Below are positions 44,219 to 55,426 of a DNA stretch of 64,000 nucleotides, in pieces (position 1 is the stretch's first letter; each line of letters begins with the position of its first letter). The position numbers and the translations under genes are program-made. The DNA is from Turnera subulata (Eukaryota; Streptophyta; Magnoliopsida; Malpighiales; Passifloraceae). The notes under the pieces were generated by a model that ran no database searches, was not told the origin of the DNA, and was given only the letters and a program-made list of their open reading frames with translations. The stretch is from positions 33,475 through 97,474 of the forward strand of contig JAKUCV010003238.1 in assembly GCA_028386065.3 (NCBI GenBank). Direction: 5' to 3'.

Positions 44219-44513
44219 TGGACCCATTGGGGATTCAGATATCAGAAGGGTGAATTATAGACTTGGGGTTGATGAGGAGACGTTGGTGCACCAAAATATG
44301 CTTTCCCCTTGTGATTATTGGGATAACTATGTATAGGGATAAGTGTGTAGCTATAAGAGTAGTGGAATATGATCTGCTAACTCAGCCGATCATATGAGAT
44401 ATGTATTCTAGTCCTTGTGTAACACAAACCACATGTCAATATAATGAGCAATACTGCACATCAGTTGTGTGTGCCATTTACCTCACGATTACAGTGCACT
44501 AGTATTGTCTACA

Positions 44514-44526
44514 TGGTAGCGGAGCC
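44514..44526 (+). other. Copia primer-binding site
   Basis: TGGTAGCGGAGCC directly follows the putative LTR end ACA. It resembles the TGGTATCAGAGC site of plant copia elements, which is complementary to initiator-Met tRNA. Confidence 0.65.
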
Positions 44527-45096
44527 ATAAGAGTCTTGAATGGCCACAGATCCAAAACAGACGGAGTCCTTGACATCCAAAACACCTTCTTCTAAAAATT
44601 CTTCCTCATCTTCCTATAGTGGTTCTAGTGCAGTTAAAATGGCAGCCACTGCTGAGCCTACAACTCATCCCTTAACCCAGGTTCACCATCATATCACCAT
44701 AAAATTGACTGAGACCAACTAGCGAGCCCAGATGGAGCATTTCCTGGTTGGCTTAGGGATAATTGGCTATGTTGATGGTTCTTTCCCCTGTCCTCCACCA
44801 TTTCTTGATTCTGTTGATGGTGCACCACCGCAACCAAATCCTGAGTACACCCAGTGGATCCAACAAGATAGCCTCATCCTTTCTGGTATTCTGTCTTCAG
44901 TTACCCTTGATGTTTTTGCCACTGTGGTGAGCAAGAAGACCTCTCGGGATGCTTGGTTGGCTCTTGAGGAATCCTTAGCCTCCACCAACAATACTCGTGT
45001 TATGGCACTAACCATGGCTTTGCAGCGCTTGGAGCAACACCCTACTGAATCTGCTCTCCGATTTCTCGACCGAGCCAAACGCCTTGCTGATGAAAT

Positions 45097-45952
45097 TGTT
45101 GGCTTTTGCTCTTCACTCAATTCAAACTAACCACAAGAACATCGATGTTAACCTCAGAACATCGATGTTGAGTGGTCTCGGGTCTTCAAACAAACTGGCA
45201 AAGCTTCTTATAACATTGATGTTGAAAGCTAAACATAGATGTTTAATGGTCTCGGGTCTTCAAATAATTAGGCAAAGCACTCAGGACATCGATGTTGGAA
45301 GTTGAAAATCGATGTTGAAAAGCCTCTGGAACTTGGCAAAAACACTAGAACATCGATGTTAGAATAAGGACATCGATGTTGGAATCAATTTGGAAATTGG
45401 CAGAAGGATTTGAACATCGATGTTGAGATTTGAACATCGATGTTCAAGTTGAAGATTTCTGGAAAATTTCCAGAATTCTGCAGAACTTCAAGTTGGTTTT
45501 CTTGGTTACTGTTGCATTAATTTTCTCTCAAATCTCTCAACTTCTCGGCTTGAACACTTAATGAACAAGTCAAGGAACACTTTGTGAAGTAAAAAACACT
45601 CAATGTAATTTTATTTCACTTGATGAATTCAGATTACAAACTCAAATATATAGGCCATATTCCAACTTGCTGCAGCAACTTGCATGCATCCCATACCTTC
45701 AACCCATACTGCTTAGTGCAGCATGGAGACCCATAATCCACTAAGCTGATCTTCTTGGTTTGCTGAACATGAGGCCTACCAAGAATGATCAGATAACAAA
45801 GAGAACATTACAATAACAAAAAGACACACACAACTTGCACACTATTCCTAACACACTTAAGTTGATGGGACAAACCATACAACTTGATTATTCTCCACTA
45901 ACTCTACTAACTACTTGATCACACTAATGCATCTTGATCACATAATCTAACA
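45097..45952 (-). mobile_element. Solo LTR (856 bp) inserted in copia gag
   Basis: It starts TGTTGG and ends CTAACA, and is flanked by the perfect 5-bp duplication GAAAT (45092-45096 and 45953-45957). It splits the gag codon series ADE|MAASGK exactly. On the minus strand a TATATAT box (near 45650) is followed by an AATAAA signal (near 45615), so I favour minus orientation. It contains the palindrome array 45138-45444. No internal region is present, so it is a solo LTR left by recombination. Confidence 0.85.
45138..45444. repeat. Ten 12-bp palindromes in five 20-bp-spaced pairs
   Basis: AACATCGATGTT or one- or two-base variants start at 45138, 45158, 45212, 45232, 45285, 45305, 45349, 45369, 45413 and 45433. 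Every pair is spaced exactly 20 bases. The pairs recur every 74, 73, 64 and 64 bases as part of a longer tandem unit (shared GGTCTCGGGTCTTCAAA in the first units). Confidence 0.9.
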
Positions 45953-46911
45953 GAAATGGCCGCTTCAGGAAAGCCCCTTGAACCTAATGATTTTAATGTT
46001 TATGTTTTTCGGGGTTTAAGAGCAGAGTTTAAACCGCTGACTAGTTCTCTTCAAACTCGTCTTGAGCCTGTTAAATTTTTAGAATTGCAGAGCTTACTAA
46101 TAAGTCATGAGTTTATTTATGATGATCCTGTTAAGGCTCTTAATATTGATGCTCCTGTTGTCTCTTTGGCTGAGTCTGCTCCTGCACTTGCACCTCTTGC
46201 CTCTGCGTATGCTATTCAGCGTACTTCACCACCTGAGTCTGGTAGAGGACGTGGCGGCCGGACCAACAACCGTGGTCGTGGCGGCAAGAATGGTACTGGT
46301 CGTGGTGCTGGCCGGGGGTACTTTGATCCACGATCTGCATGGACAAACATTAATAACAAGCCTCGGTGCCAGATCTGCGGCAAGTATGGTCATACTGCGC
46401 AGCAGTGCTATCATCGTTATTCTCAACCTAATGCTAATATGGTGAATTCAGTCCCATCCTCTCCCACCACCTATGCTCCTTCGACTTGGTTTCCAGACAC
46501 CGGGGCCAGCCATCATGTCACTGCTGATCCTCATCAATTCACTCACTATGAAGATTATCAGGGTGCTGATTCACTGCAAGTTGGTAATGGGGCGGAACTG
46601 AACATCTCTGGTATTGGCTCTAAACTACTGCATACATCTTGTAAACCTTTGCATTTTCATGATATTCTTCATGTCCCATCGATAACCAAAGCCTTGTTGT
46701 CTGTTCAAAGTTTACAAAAGACAAGAAGTGGAAGTGAAAAATACGTTACAGGTGGGCAACCTGTTAGGTTGGAAATCCCAAAAATAATGGTGAGAATGAT
46801 CGTGCATCAATCAAAGATATGATTGAGAAGGAAGGGGGTAGAGTACTGGAACAAAGCATAAGATGAGATGTAGTGTTCCCAGGTTCTCTGTGGAGTGTGA
46901 AGTAAGTTTTC

Positions 46912-47148
46912 ATGTTTAGTCTTATTTCATGGAATATAAGAGGTGCAGGATCATCAGTGAAACTTGATCAACTAAGGGAGCTAATAAGATCTTCAGAGGC
47001 AAAGTTTATTTTTCTTTGTGAAACGAAGATGGCAGGTATTGACAATTATACATGTGGCAAATTATGGAATATTAGGGAGGTAGATTTCAGGACAGTGGAT
47101 GCACAAGGGAATTCTGGTGGCCTCCTGGTTATGTGGGATTGCTCTTGA
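46912..47148 (+). pseudogene. LINE ORF2 endonuclease N-terminal remnant
   Basis: It reads SLISWNIRGAGSSVKLDQLR, then FIFLCETKM and GGLLVMWD, the start of an apurinic-type (EEP) endonuclease of plant LINEs. The frame ends at a TGA and the rest of the endonuclease and the reverse transcriptase are missing. Confidence 0.75.
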
Positions 47149-47173
47149 TTTACCTGTTTAAGCTGATAAAGGG

Positions 47174-48600
47174 CAAGTGCGAAAATTCCTCCTCTAATAT
47201 TACTCCCAGTTTTGCTCAAAACCGTATGTCTACTACCTGGCGCAATATAATTGGCAGTGTTGTGGACATAGTCACATAATTCGCCAAAAGTGGAACGTTC
47301 GGCTTATTGGTTCGTTCGAACCAATACGCGGTACTTGAGGGTACCAATTCGTTACCTTTGGCGTATTGCATTTGACTTTGTTTTTTCTTGGATAATTTTC
47401 TTTCATGGATGCTTTTTTACCCAGCACAACCGTTATTCATTCAGTAGAAAACTCAAAAAATGTTGACAAGCCCAATTTATGAAAGCCTCACTTATTTTAC
47501 TGTCTAGTCACACTGAAATATGAATTAAGTGTATGGTTATTAATGAATTACTATACCGGAGAAGTATACCCCCGACGTACCGAATTCTTCTAAGGTAGCG
47601 TACGGCGTACCCGTACCCGTACCGCGTACCAGAGGGTACGGCGTATTAAGTGACTATGGTTGTGGATGATTTTACGCCGATTAGCTCCTTGAAGAATAAT
47701 TTTTATCTGACGATCGGGGATGGACAGAAGATATCTATGTGGAGTGATTCTTGGTCGCCAGTTGGAAACTTGCAAGAAAGATTCCCACGCTTATATCAGC
47801 TGGCCACAAGGAAGAATGTATGGTTGGCTACTGCTGCTGTTAACGCTCCCTTGTGTAATAAGGAGGGGTGGTGGTGTAGAGAATTGTATGATTGGGAAAA
47901 AAGGGAGAATGTAGGATGGTTGATGAAGCACTTAGCAAAGTGGTTTTGGATCCACATAAAGCTGATGGATGGAAGTGGGGAGAAAAGGATCAGAACCAAT
48001 TTTCTGTTAAAGAAGGTGTAGCATTCATCAGGACTTCTTGTCACGATACTTCACGTCCTAACTTATGGTTGTCATTGGTGCCTCCTAAAGTAGAGTGCAT
48101 GGTTTGGCTAATTGTTAACAATGGGATTGCCACCAGGGAGGGACTTTATAAACGAGGAATAATCAACATAGATGATGCGACATGCCCCCTTTGTGGTTTC
48201 ACCATGGAACATGCCTGCCTCCCATCTTTTTTTACACTGCCCAAATTCTTGGAGGTTGTGGCAAACTATGTGCAACTGGTGGGGAGTGGAATGGGTTGCC
48301 CCTGTATCAATTTTGAATTGGTTGGAGCAGTGGCCCGCATCTGTCTAGTTGTTTGTCTAACAAGAGTTCTTGGATGATCATAGGGTTCGCTACCTTGTGG
48401 TTGATTTGGTTAGCAAGGAACCAAATAGTTTTAAACAATGAGGAGATACAGTGGGATAGTTAATTTGATTGACCTTATTTTGGCCAGAGCTTGTTGGTGG
48501 ATAAAGGCCTTGCAACCTACTTTCCCATATCGTAGCAGCTGTGTTCGTGTCTCTGCAGAAACAATCAGACAGTGGAAGGGTGTGTTGGGAAAATTTAGCT
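47174..48600 (+). pseudogene. LINE ORF2 3' end (zinc-binding domain) remnant
   Basis: Ignoring the MITE, the frame QNRMSTTWRNIIGSVV runs directly into DDFTPISSLKNNFYLTIGDG. The zf-RVT part follows (NLWLSLVPPKVECMVWLIVN, CPLCG, then HCPNSWRLW after a frame change). Several frameshifts occur after 48200. Confidence 0.7.
47267..47658. mobile_element. hAT-type MITE in the LINE (392 bp)
   Basis: The terminal inverted repeats CATAGTCACATAATTCGCC and CATAGTCACTTAATACGCC (complement of the right end) are flanked by the perfect 8-bp duplication GTTGTGGA (47259-47266 and 47659-47666). The interior has no coding potential and is rich in GTACC/GGTAC strings near both ends. Removing it and one GTTGTGGA restores the LINE frame. 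Confidence 0.9.
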
Positions 48601-48707
48601 AGACCTGAATTTGGAAGCGTGCTTCCTTGTTTTTATTGTTTTAGCAGACCTGTTATGAAGTGTATTATCCAGTTAGTCATGCTCTTGTTGACTAACAGTG
48701 AGCATTT

Positions 48708-48850
48708 CTTTTGGTAAAATAAAAGTTTAGGTTGAGGGGAGGTTCCCCCAGTCCAGGGCCAGGGCAAACCACCGGGTCCAACGGGCGCTTACAGTGGTAT
48801 TTACAGATTATCCACCAAGAGGGACGGTCGGTGGGGTTCGAACTCTCAAC
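48708..48850 (-). mobile_element. SINE-like insert with 16-bp target duplication
   Basis: A 143-bp insert is flanked by the perfect direct repeat CTAACAGTGAGCATTT (48692-48707 and 48851-48866). On the minus strand it starts with GTTGAGAGTTCGAACCCC, a tRNA-type B box, and ends in an A/T-rich tail. No A box is seen, so it is probably 5'-truncated or of an unusual family. Confidence 0.7.
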
Positions 48851-48866
48851 CTAACAGTGAGCATTT

Positions 48867-49837
48867 TAAGTATTGAAAGTTAATAAAACATCGATTAGCA
48901 TAAAAAAAAAGTATTTTACGCTCTTTTCAAGTCTTAAACAGCATAAGGCTTGGTTTTTCCGCTTATTCGTTGCAGTAGTGTGTTCTTAGCTTTGTTCTTA
49001 TTTCTTAGGCATAAGGTTGCGACCGAGGCTGTTAAAATCGATTTTTTACCTTGACTCAGAAAGATCCGTTCAAAAACGTAACGTAACAACGTATCGTAAA
49101 ATCGTAAAAGTCTACCGAATTTAATTATTTTAATAATTAAATATATAAATAATTCAATTTAAAAATATACATTATAAATTTAATTCAACTTACATTATTC
49201 AATATTATAAATTATAATTGAACTTCAACTACCCTTATACAAAAATTTAACAATAAATCATAACAAAAAAAATATCTTTTAGTACAATAAATTCAAAGTT
49301 AATATTTTCACCAAAAAAAAAAATTCAAAGTCAATATAAACATAAACGAGGTATGTGTTTAATAGAAGCACTAACGGTAACCAAGAATAAAGATCTGCTA
49401 TAAAGACTGTGAATGAAGGAAAGGGGAGGAGAAAAAAAAAAGCAAGCTATTGTTGAAGAACTTTTTAGTTAAGGTTTCTCGTTTACGTCTTGCTCTTCCA
49501 AACAAATTAAGGTTTACTTTTGGGTTACTAAAATTTGCTTGGACTTTTAATTTTTTTTAAAAGCTTTATTAAACCCAACTAGTACAAAATCGTTAAAAAC
49601 GTAAGATTTTATCGATTTTATTGGTTCTAACTCGTGATTTTATCCAATTTTATCCAAATCTAGATTTTATCAACGGTGGCACAAAAAGGATCAGAAAAAC
49701 GATAACAATTATACCATTTTTTTTTTTGGAGAATTGATAACCATTACATCTTTTTACAAAGAGGGAAAAAAAAGTAGATGTCATATAAACAAAAAGTTAA
49801 CACCATATATTGTCCCCAGAACATACTACATAACAAG
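48867..49837. other. AT-rich intergenic region after the tandem pseudokinase gene
   Basis: It contains repeated TAAAATCG/CGATTTTA strings at both ends (49030-49100 and 49590-49670) that could be degenerate transposon termini. No target duplication was found. No gene is seen. Confidence 0.4.
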
Positions 49838-52800
49838 TTATGAAAGCAGCTCCTTAACTCCAAGCTCATCACCATAATTTCGGACAGCATGTAACTTCAT
49901 CAGACGCTTGACTACATTCTTCATTGTAGGGCCACGAGAAGCGTCAAAATCCATACATTCCATTGCTAACTTTGAAATCTTGATTCCATCACCAGGATTG
50001 AAGCCTCGCGATGTCATAAAGCTTTCATTCACAAGCGAGCATTGAGGTCTAGAAAAGCCAAGCGCAGATAATCTTGCTTTGTACTCTTCCTCGGCCCACT
50101 CGTATGGTCTTTCTTCATTCACAAAGATTATCTTCGATATAAGACTTAATAATATCTCACCAAACGCGATAACATCATCACCGCACTCCAAATCACCTGT
50201 ACAAGTTTATAATTAGATCATCAGGGTGTCTAAAACATTAAGCCTTAAATGATTAGTGCATTCTCATTATGCAGACTGTTTATAGACCAATCAACCCATC
50301 AAGGAAGGAATGAATAGGAAAAGCACATCTTTTCAAAACTAATAGTCCGTTTTTTTTTTTTGTATTTGTCATACCATCATCGTATATGTAATAACCACCA
50401 CGGATAGATGCAAAAGGTCTATGAAATTTTTCGAATCTCCGGTCCTGAAGGATCCCTCCACCAAGCTTTCCGAAATCCAGTAGTTTAGGAAAGCCGTCCT
50501 GCAAATCAAAGGAGGCCAAGTTGTGCAAAGTAAGCAGGAGAACATAGAAGAGTGAAAAGGCACCAATATTCAAGAATACCAAAACCAACCTGATCTAAGA
50601 TTATATGAGCTGCACATATATTGCGAACAAAGTACGGAATACGGTGTGGAATAGGACGATGTAGAAAATTGAGGAGCACGGCAAAACCTAAAGCAACCTT
50701 AATTCTTTGTAGCCATGTAAAATCATCTGAAACTCAAACAAGGAATGCTTGTTCAGGATTCATACAGTTGTTCTAAAAATTAATTGAGAATAAACCTAGT
50801 TATGAGACGGATATTTGCTGAAGCCAAAACATCATTGGATTTGAGGACATTATGTGATATACTTACCTTTCACCATAAGGTTATGTATAGTATCCAATGG
50901 CTTTAGATCGTATACAACAGCCAGTTGTTCTCCTTCAAAGCAGTATCCAACTAACTTTTGAATATTTGGATGAGACATAAACTTTGGATGCTGAAGCAAA
51001 ACAAGTTCATCCTACAAGGCATTTTAAAAATCAGGCAAACTTGTGGTATAATGTCGAACATAGAACAACAACAACTGAAAATGCTTTTCTGCTAACATAC
51101 CCACAGCCTTCTTTCATATTCACATGTAGCGCATGAATATTCATCAGGAACCTTCAATATCTTCACGGTGACTTCTTTACCTACAGTCTTTCCTCGAAAA
51201 ACTTGTCCAGTTTGTAAGTCTCCGATGATATTGTCTTCACTAAATCCTTCTGTGAGGGCGCTTATGTCTTTATATGAGAATACTTGAATATCCTTGTGCC
51301 CTTCTGTCAAAGATTTTTTCCCTGTGACATAAAACCATAATTGCAGCCAAGATAAAAGAAGGAAACACGACGCAAGAAATTCATTGTAAGGAATTAAAAT
51401 GAGAAGCAGAATTAAGTATATTATTCATGACAGAACTGATCCTCACCTGCATGGAACTCAGGGCTTGTATGACTCTTGAACAATTTGTTTTCCCAGAAAA
51501 TGAACGGTGATAGATGTTTTCCACACGAGCTCAAAATTTTACTATACAATTTTGATTCCCTATTCAAGCACGGCGGCATGAGTTGAGAGTCAGATCTCTT
51601 TAGCAACACCCTGGAAAACCCTGTCCACAAAAAGTACGTCCACCTCTTAACCAGGTTAGTAACATATAAAGTTTACATTTACATAACAGAAAATAGACAG
51701 GAAACCTGGCAAAGAAGAATAAGTCAAATGATCCATCACAAATGCGGCCAACATGCACTTTATGCACTTTATGCTAATTCTAGGCTCCTTTGAAACAATG
51801 AATTGGAATGCCCTAAATGTACAGGATATTAATACAGTAAAATAAAAATTGTACAGCGGTTTCTGTTCTAAATTAAACAATCAAGTGAATAACCTTCCCA
51901 AGAGCCAATAACGAGTATTACATGAAAATAACCTTCCCGAGAGCCAATCATGAAACTAACCTTGTGGTATAATGTCGAACATTATCAAAAGCGAAGAAGT
52001 TTGACAGCACCTAGAACTCTATCTTGACTTCCAAGAGCCAAGACTAAGAAATATGGAGATTTAATTGACAAACTCCATGTAAGTACTCCTGATTGGAAAT
52101 GAATCCTGCATCTAATGAGTGTGGTAACTTGTAATACGCTGGTGAACAAAGCAACACTAAGTTAACAAGTCAATGGGTTATGTGTTATAGTTTTGGGTAT
52201 TAGCCCTTTGTTCTAACCATCCAACAACAGGTTGTCATGTAAGACAGAAGTTCCAATAATTAACTTATTGCTTGTAGAACACCATGCTTGAGAAAAACCA
52301 TTTTACTGAAAGAACTGAAACGCCATCTCATGTACCTGATAATTTATTTGCTAGGCCGGTAGCATGATCGCCCTTAGGAATCTGGTCAATTCCCAGTGAG
52401 TTTCCATGATCCTGAACAATTTGCAACTTCAGCAGATAACTAACAACTTGTTTCATTGTTGGGCGCTTAAGAGGATCGTATTCCACGCATCGCATTGCCA
52501 GATTAGTAAGTTTAATTCCGTCCCGAGAACAAAAAAGCAGTTCTGACTCTATGTTGGCATGCACTAGCGAAAAGTTTTGTTTACCGTGATCAGATTGTTG
52601 TTGTCTGTACTCACCCCACGCCCATTCATGAACACTAGGTTTACCAGAGGTAAAATCTTCTTCCGCGTAGACTTTGTTTGTAATTAGTCCCAGCAGTACA
52701 ACACCAAATGAAAAAACGTCACATTTTTCTGACCATGCACCTACATACATAATGACACAAAGATTAGAATAATGAGGACATAATGAAGGAATAAAGGTGA

Positions 52801-55122
52801 GAGTTCCAAAATACAAAACATCACAATTGGCCGGGTATTGAGCAAAAAGTGAGAGGCGCCAAATGCAAAACATCACAACTAGCCAGGTTTATTGCTCTCC
52901 TATTGATTTATTGGCTGAACTATTCTTTTGAAAGGCAAAGCGACACAAACAGACAGAAAACATTGAGATGGAGGCCAATTACTGCGAAAGGAGAGAAGTT
53001 CTAATTAATTGTTCAAGGAAAGCTGCAGGTATTCAAGTTTCCAAGAAAGCAAGGGTATGCTTTTAAATCGGCCTAGTGAACCTGTGTTCTGTGAAACACC
53101 TTCTATTTTTCCTCTGGATTCTCCATTATCGTGGTTTCTTGGGATAATCTTTTTGGTATGGACAGAAATTTGAGCTGAAGAAGCATAAGATGGCAGAACG
53201 CCTTGGGAGCTTTTTATAAAATATTTGCTATGATTGGAACTCTTGAAAAATAAGCTGTTCTGGGCCAGAATGAAAGTGAATTAAGTAGAAAATGCGTAGC
53301 AATTATATATATAACCAAGAAAGAAAGCAAATACCTGGACGGGCACCAACTGGATCGATATAGCCATGGCACCCATCAACATATTGATTTGTAAGCTCTC
53401 TTCTGTCAGTAAGAATTCCCCCAGATATCATGCTGAAGTCATATATTACTGGTTTGTAATCCTAACACACAACGAAACTCAAGTTATTGTAGACATCTAA
53501 AATGTCTGCAAAGGAAAGACACCAAGGAAAGAAAAATGAAGGAATCAGAAAATCAATGAGATACCTTATCAATCATTATATGGGATGCACAGAGATTGCG
53601 CAGCAGATATGGTGGATTTAATGGATCCTCAATCTGATGCAAGAACTCAAGCGCAGAAGCAATCCCGATAGCAATACTGACCCTTTGTGCCCAAGACAAA
53701 CTACCTGAAAATGCCATCTGCTTGATTACTTTTTCCATCATAACCTTATGCTTATGAAACAAGAACAAAGCTAAAAACACACTACTGCAGAGGATAAGCA
53801 GAAAAGCCAAGCCGTGAGTCTGTTTAAGGCCTGAAGAGCATGGTTACATTGGCCAGATGTGTCAATTCCGACAGCTGTAACACAAAAAGGAATTCCTGAC
53901 ATCCAACTCACAAATAAGTGAGCCTCCCCATAGATGTGAGAACACAAAAAAGATGTCAGGAAGTCATATGACAATCCATTTTTTACTTGCTAAGCGAAGA
54001 CCCTATGCCAACATACATGCTTTATTTGTAGCACTCGAGCATAGCATTAAAGCAATGCTTCAATTTATAAGACCATTCACATCAAACCAACAGAAACAAT
54101 AGAGTAGCTAATAAGAATGAAACCTAACCTTTTTGTAAGAGGTTATGCAATGTATCAAGAGGCTTCATTGCATAGAGCGCGGCTAGCTGCCCAGGTGAAC
54201 TATGGAGAGAGAATCCAAGAAACTCCGGCAGGTTGGGATGAAAAATATTTTGATGCCAGAAATAACGACCCAAAGTCTCTTCATCCTATGTGAAAGGAAA
54301 AGCTGCCTCAGGTATCTAACGGTAGTAAGAGAGGGATGAAAAAAACTTAAGAAGTGGCAAGTAATTACCGCGGAACGTCTTTCGTTGTCACCAGGGAGTA
54401 CTTTGTAGAAAGGATTATCTTTCTTCCATATCTTAACAACGATTTCTCCTGCACGTTCTCCGAAGGTTTCCCTTCCATCATAAATTCCTCGGTAGACCTT
54501 GCCAAACTGGAAATTGCCAATGAAGTTTTCTTGGCTGAAGTCATTCGTATATTGGCGCAGTTCAGGATCAAAAGCTGGATATATTAATGCCAAACGGCGC
54601 TGTCCTGTGATAGAATCCATTGTCATATTCAATATATAACCCCAACTTCCAATCAAGATTTAGTAATCTGGAACATAACTCTATACTCTAGCGATTCTCT
54701 TGCTCAGAAACTAAAAATTATGCATGTATACTCCCAAACTTAATCATAATCAGCAGCCGAAAAGGTCCAATATATATATCCTTATAAAAAAGGAGCAAGA
54801 CTACAATGTAGATTAACAAACAGCAAAAACACAATGTAGATTAACAGAGACCGAAAAGGCCAAATCTTTCAAAACATCTACAGGGCAAAAGCACAATGCA
54901 GTATTTTCTTTTTTTTTTAACCAAGCACACTGTAGTATTAATCGAATGGAAAAAAGGTCAAGTCGTTGGAAGCAGTTAAATAAAACCCAAACTAGCTCAG
55001 CTGCCAACCTCCAATCACAGAGAGCGTAAAGGTCTAGTCTTTGGAAGCACTTAGTTACACAAACTAGGTCAATTATTATCAACGAATTGAGGATGGAACT
55101 TACCAGCTGCTCGATAAGACAT
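49838..55122 (-). CDS. Tandem pseudokinase (two kinase-like domains), 12 exons
   Basis: My model uses exons 55122-55104, 54604-54369, 54285-54129, 53704-53565, 53461-53335, 52740-52336, 51620-51447, 51321-51101, 51011-50867, 50726-50590, 50498-50375 and 50196-49838. They total 2,244 nt, 747 residues; every junction is GT-AG with matching phase. There is no signal peptide or membrane helix, so it is probably cytoplasmic. Domain 1 (about 28-345) has IGNFQFGKV, VVKIW lysine 64, LRNLCASHI at the catalytic loop and DFS at 192-194. Domain 2 (about 430-735) has IGDLQTGQV, lysine 473, VRNICAAHI and DFG at 595-597. Both have Asn for the catalytic Asp and His for the metal-binding Asn, so both should lack phosphotransfer activity. 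The shared xRN(L/I)CAxHI signature shows internal duplication. RLCK/ZRK-like affiliation is a guess. Confidence 0.85.
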
Positions 55123-55426
55123 TGGAGTAAATCAAATTATTACTTGTAATAAAAGTGGTATATACAATAAGACAGAGACGCGGGTTAGGGTTTTGAGTTT
55201 GAAGGCCAGCAGAAGATGAAGAGTTATTTTTTTGAGAAAGAAGATGAAGAGTTAAATAGACACACTAAAATTTAAATAGACCAATACTAATCCCAACACT
55301 TATGGGTTACCTTTATAAAACAAATATTTCCCTACAAAAGAATATAAACCGACATAGTATTTCGAAATAAATTAAAAAAAAATCCCTAACACGGGAAGAT
55401 TGTATCCTACTTGACTTGATAGCTGT
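55123..55426 (-). promoter_or_regulatory. Upstream region of the tandem pseudokinase gene
   Basis: On the minus strand the leader contains AAACCCTAA (55185-55193), a telo-box common in plant leaders, and TATTTAA strings near 55250-55275 that could serve as TATA. Only about 300 bases separate the ATG from the receptor-kinase fragment upstream. Confidence 0.4.

Larger units (their letters stand above)
44540..46725 (+). pseudogene. Copia gag-protease remnant
   Basis: The ATG at 44540 opens a Ser/Thr-rich leader broken by a TAG at 44720. Gag then continues (AQMEHFLVGLGIIGYVDG...DRAKRLADE) to 45096. It resumes after the inserted solo LTR at 45958 (ASGKPLEPNDFNVYVFRGL). It then has Gly-Arg repeats, a zinc knuckle CQICGKYGHTAQQC and the protease signature WFPDTGASHH near 46490. 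The frame across the insert is continuous when the LTR and one GAAAT are ignored. Integrase and reverse transcriptase are absent. Confidence 0.8.
44310..46730 (+). mobile_element. 3'-truncated Ty1-copia element inside the LINE
   Basis: A short putative 5' LTR (TGTGATTATTGG...TCTACA, 44310-44513) is followed by a primer-binding site and gag, then the start of protease. Everything after the protease N-terminal part is missing, and no 3' LTR is seen at the junction near 46730. It separates LINE ORF1 from LINE ORF2, so it came later than the LINE. The exact LTR start is uncertain. Confidence 0.7.
42781..48691 (+). mobile_element. Decayed LINE retrotransposon hosting other elements
   Basis: Pieces of one LINE appear in order. 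An RRM-like ORF1 start (VFANLGEVIDIYFPARKGKK) is at about 42785. An ORF1 mid-part (EAWCSEFFENLSMRFGKFIK) is at 43440-43500. The ORF2 endonuclease start (SLISWNIRGAGS...FLCETKM) is at 46912. The reverse-transcriptase zinc-binding end (GDGQKISMWSDSW...CPLCG) is at 47690-48230. Most of the reverse transcriptase is deleted near 47150-47175. Frameshifts and stops are frequent. A copia fragment and a hAT MITE lie inside it. Confidence 0.75.

Noticed and set aside
45138..45444. CRISPR-like repeat array
   Set aside because: Plant nuclear DNA; the repeats are short palindromes within an LTR and the spacers are themselves repeated.
49019..49685. Possible transposon with TAAAATCG-rich inverted ends
   Set aside because: The ends are similar but poorly aligned, and no target duplication could be found.
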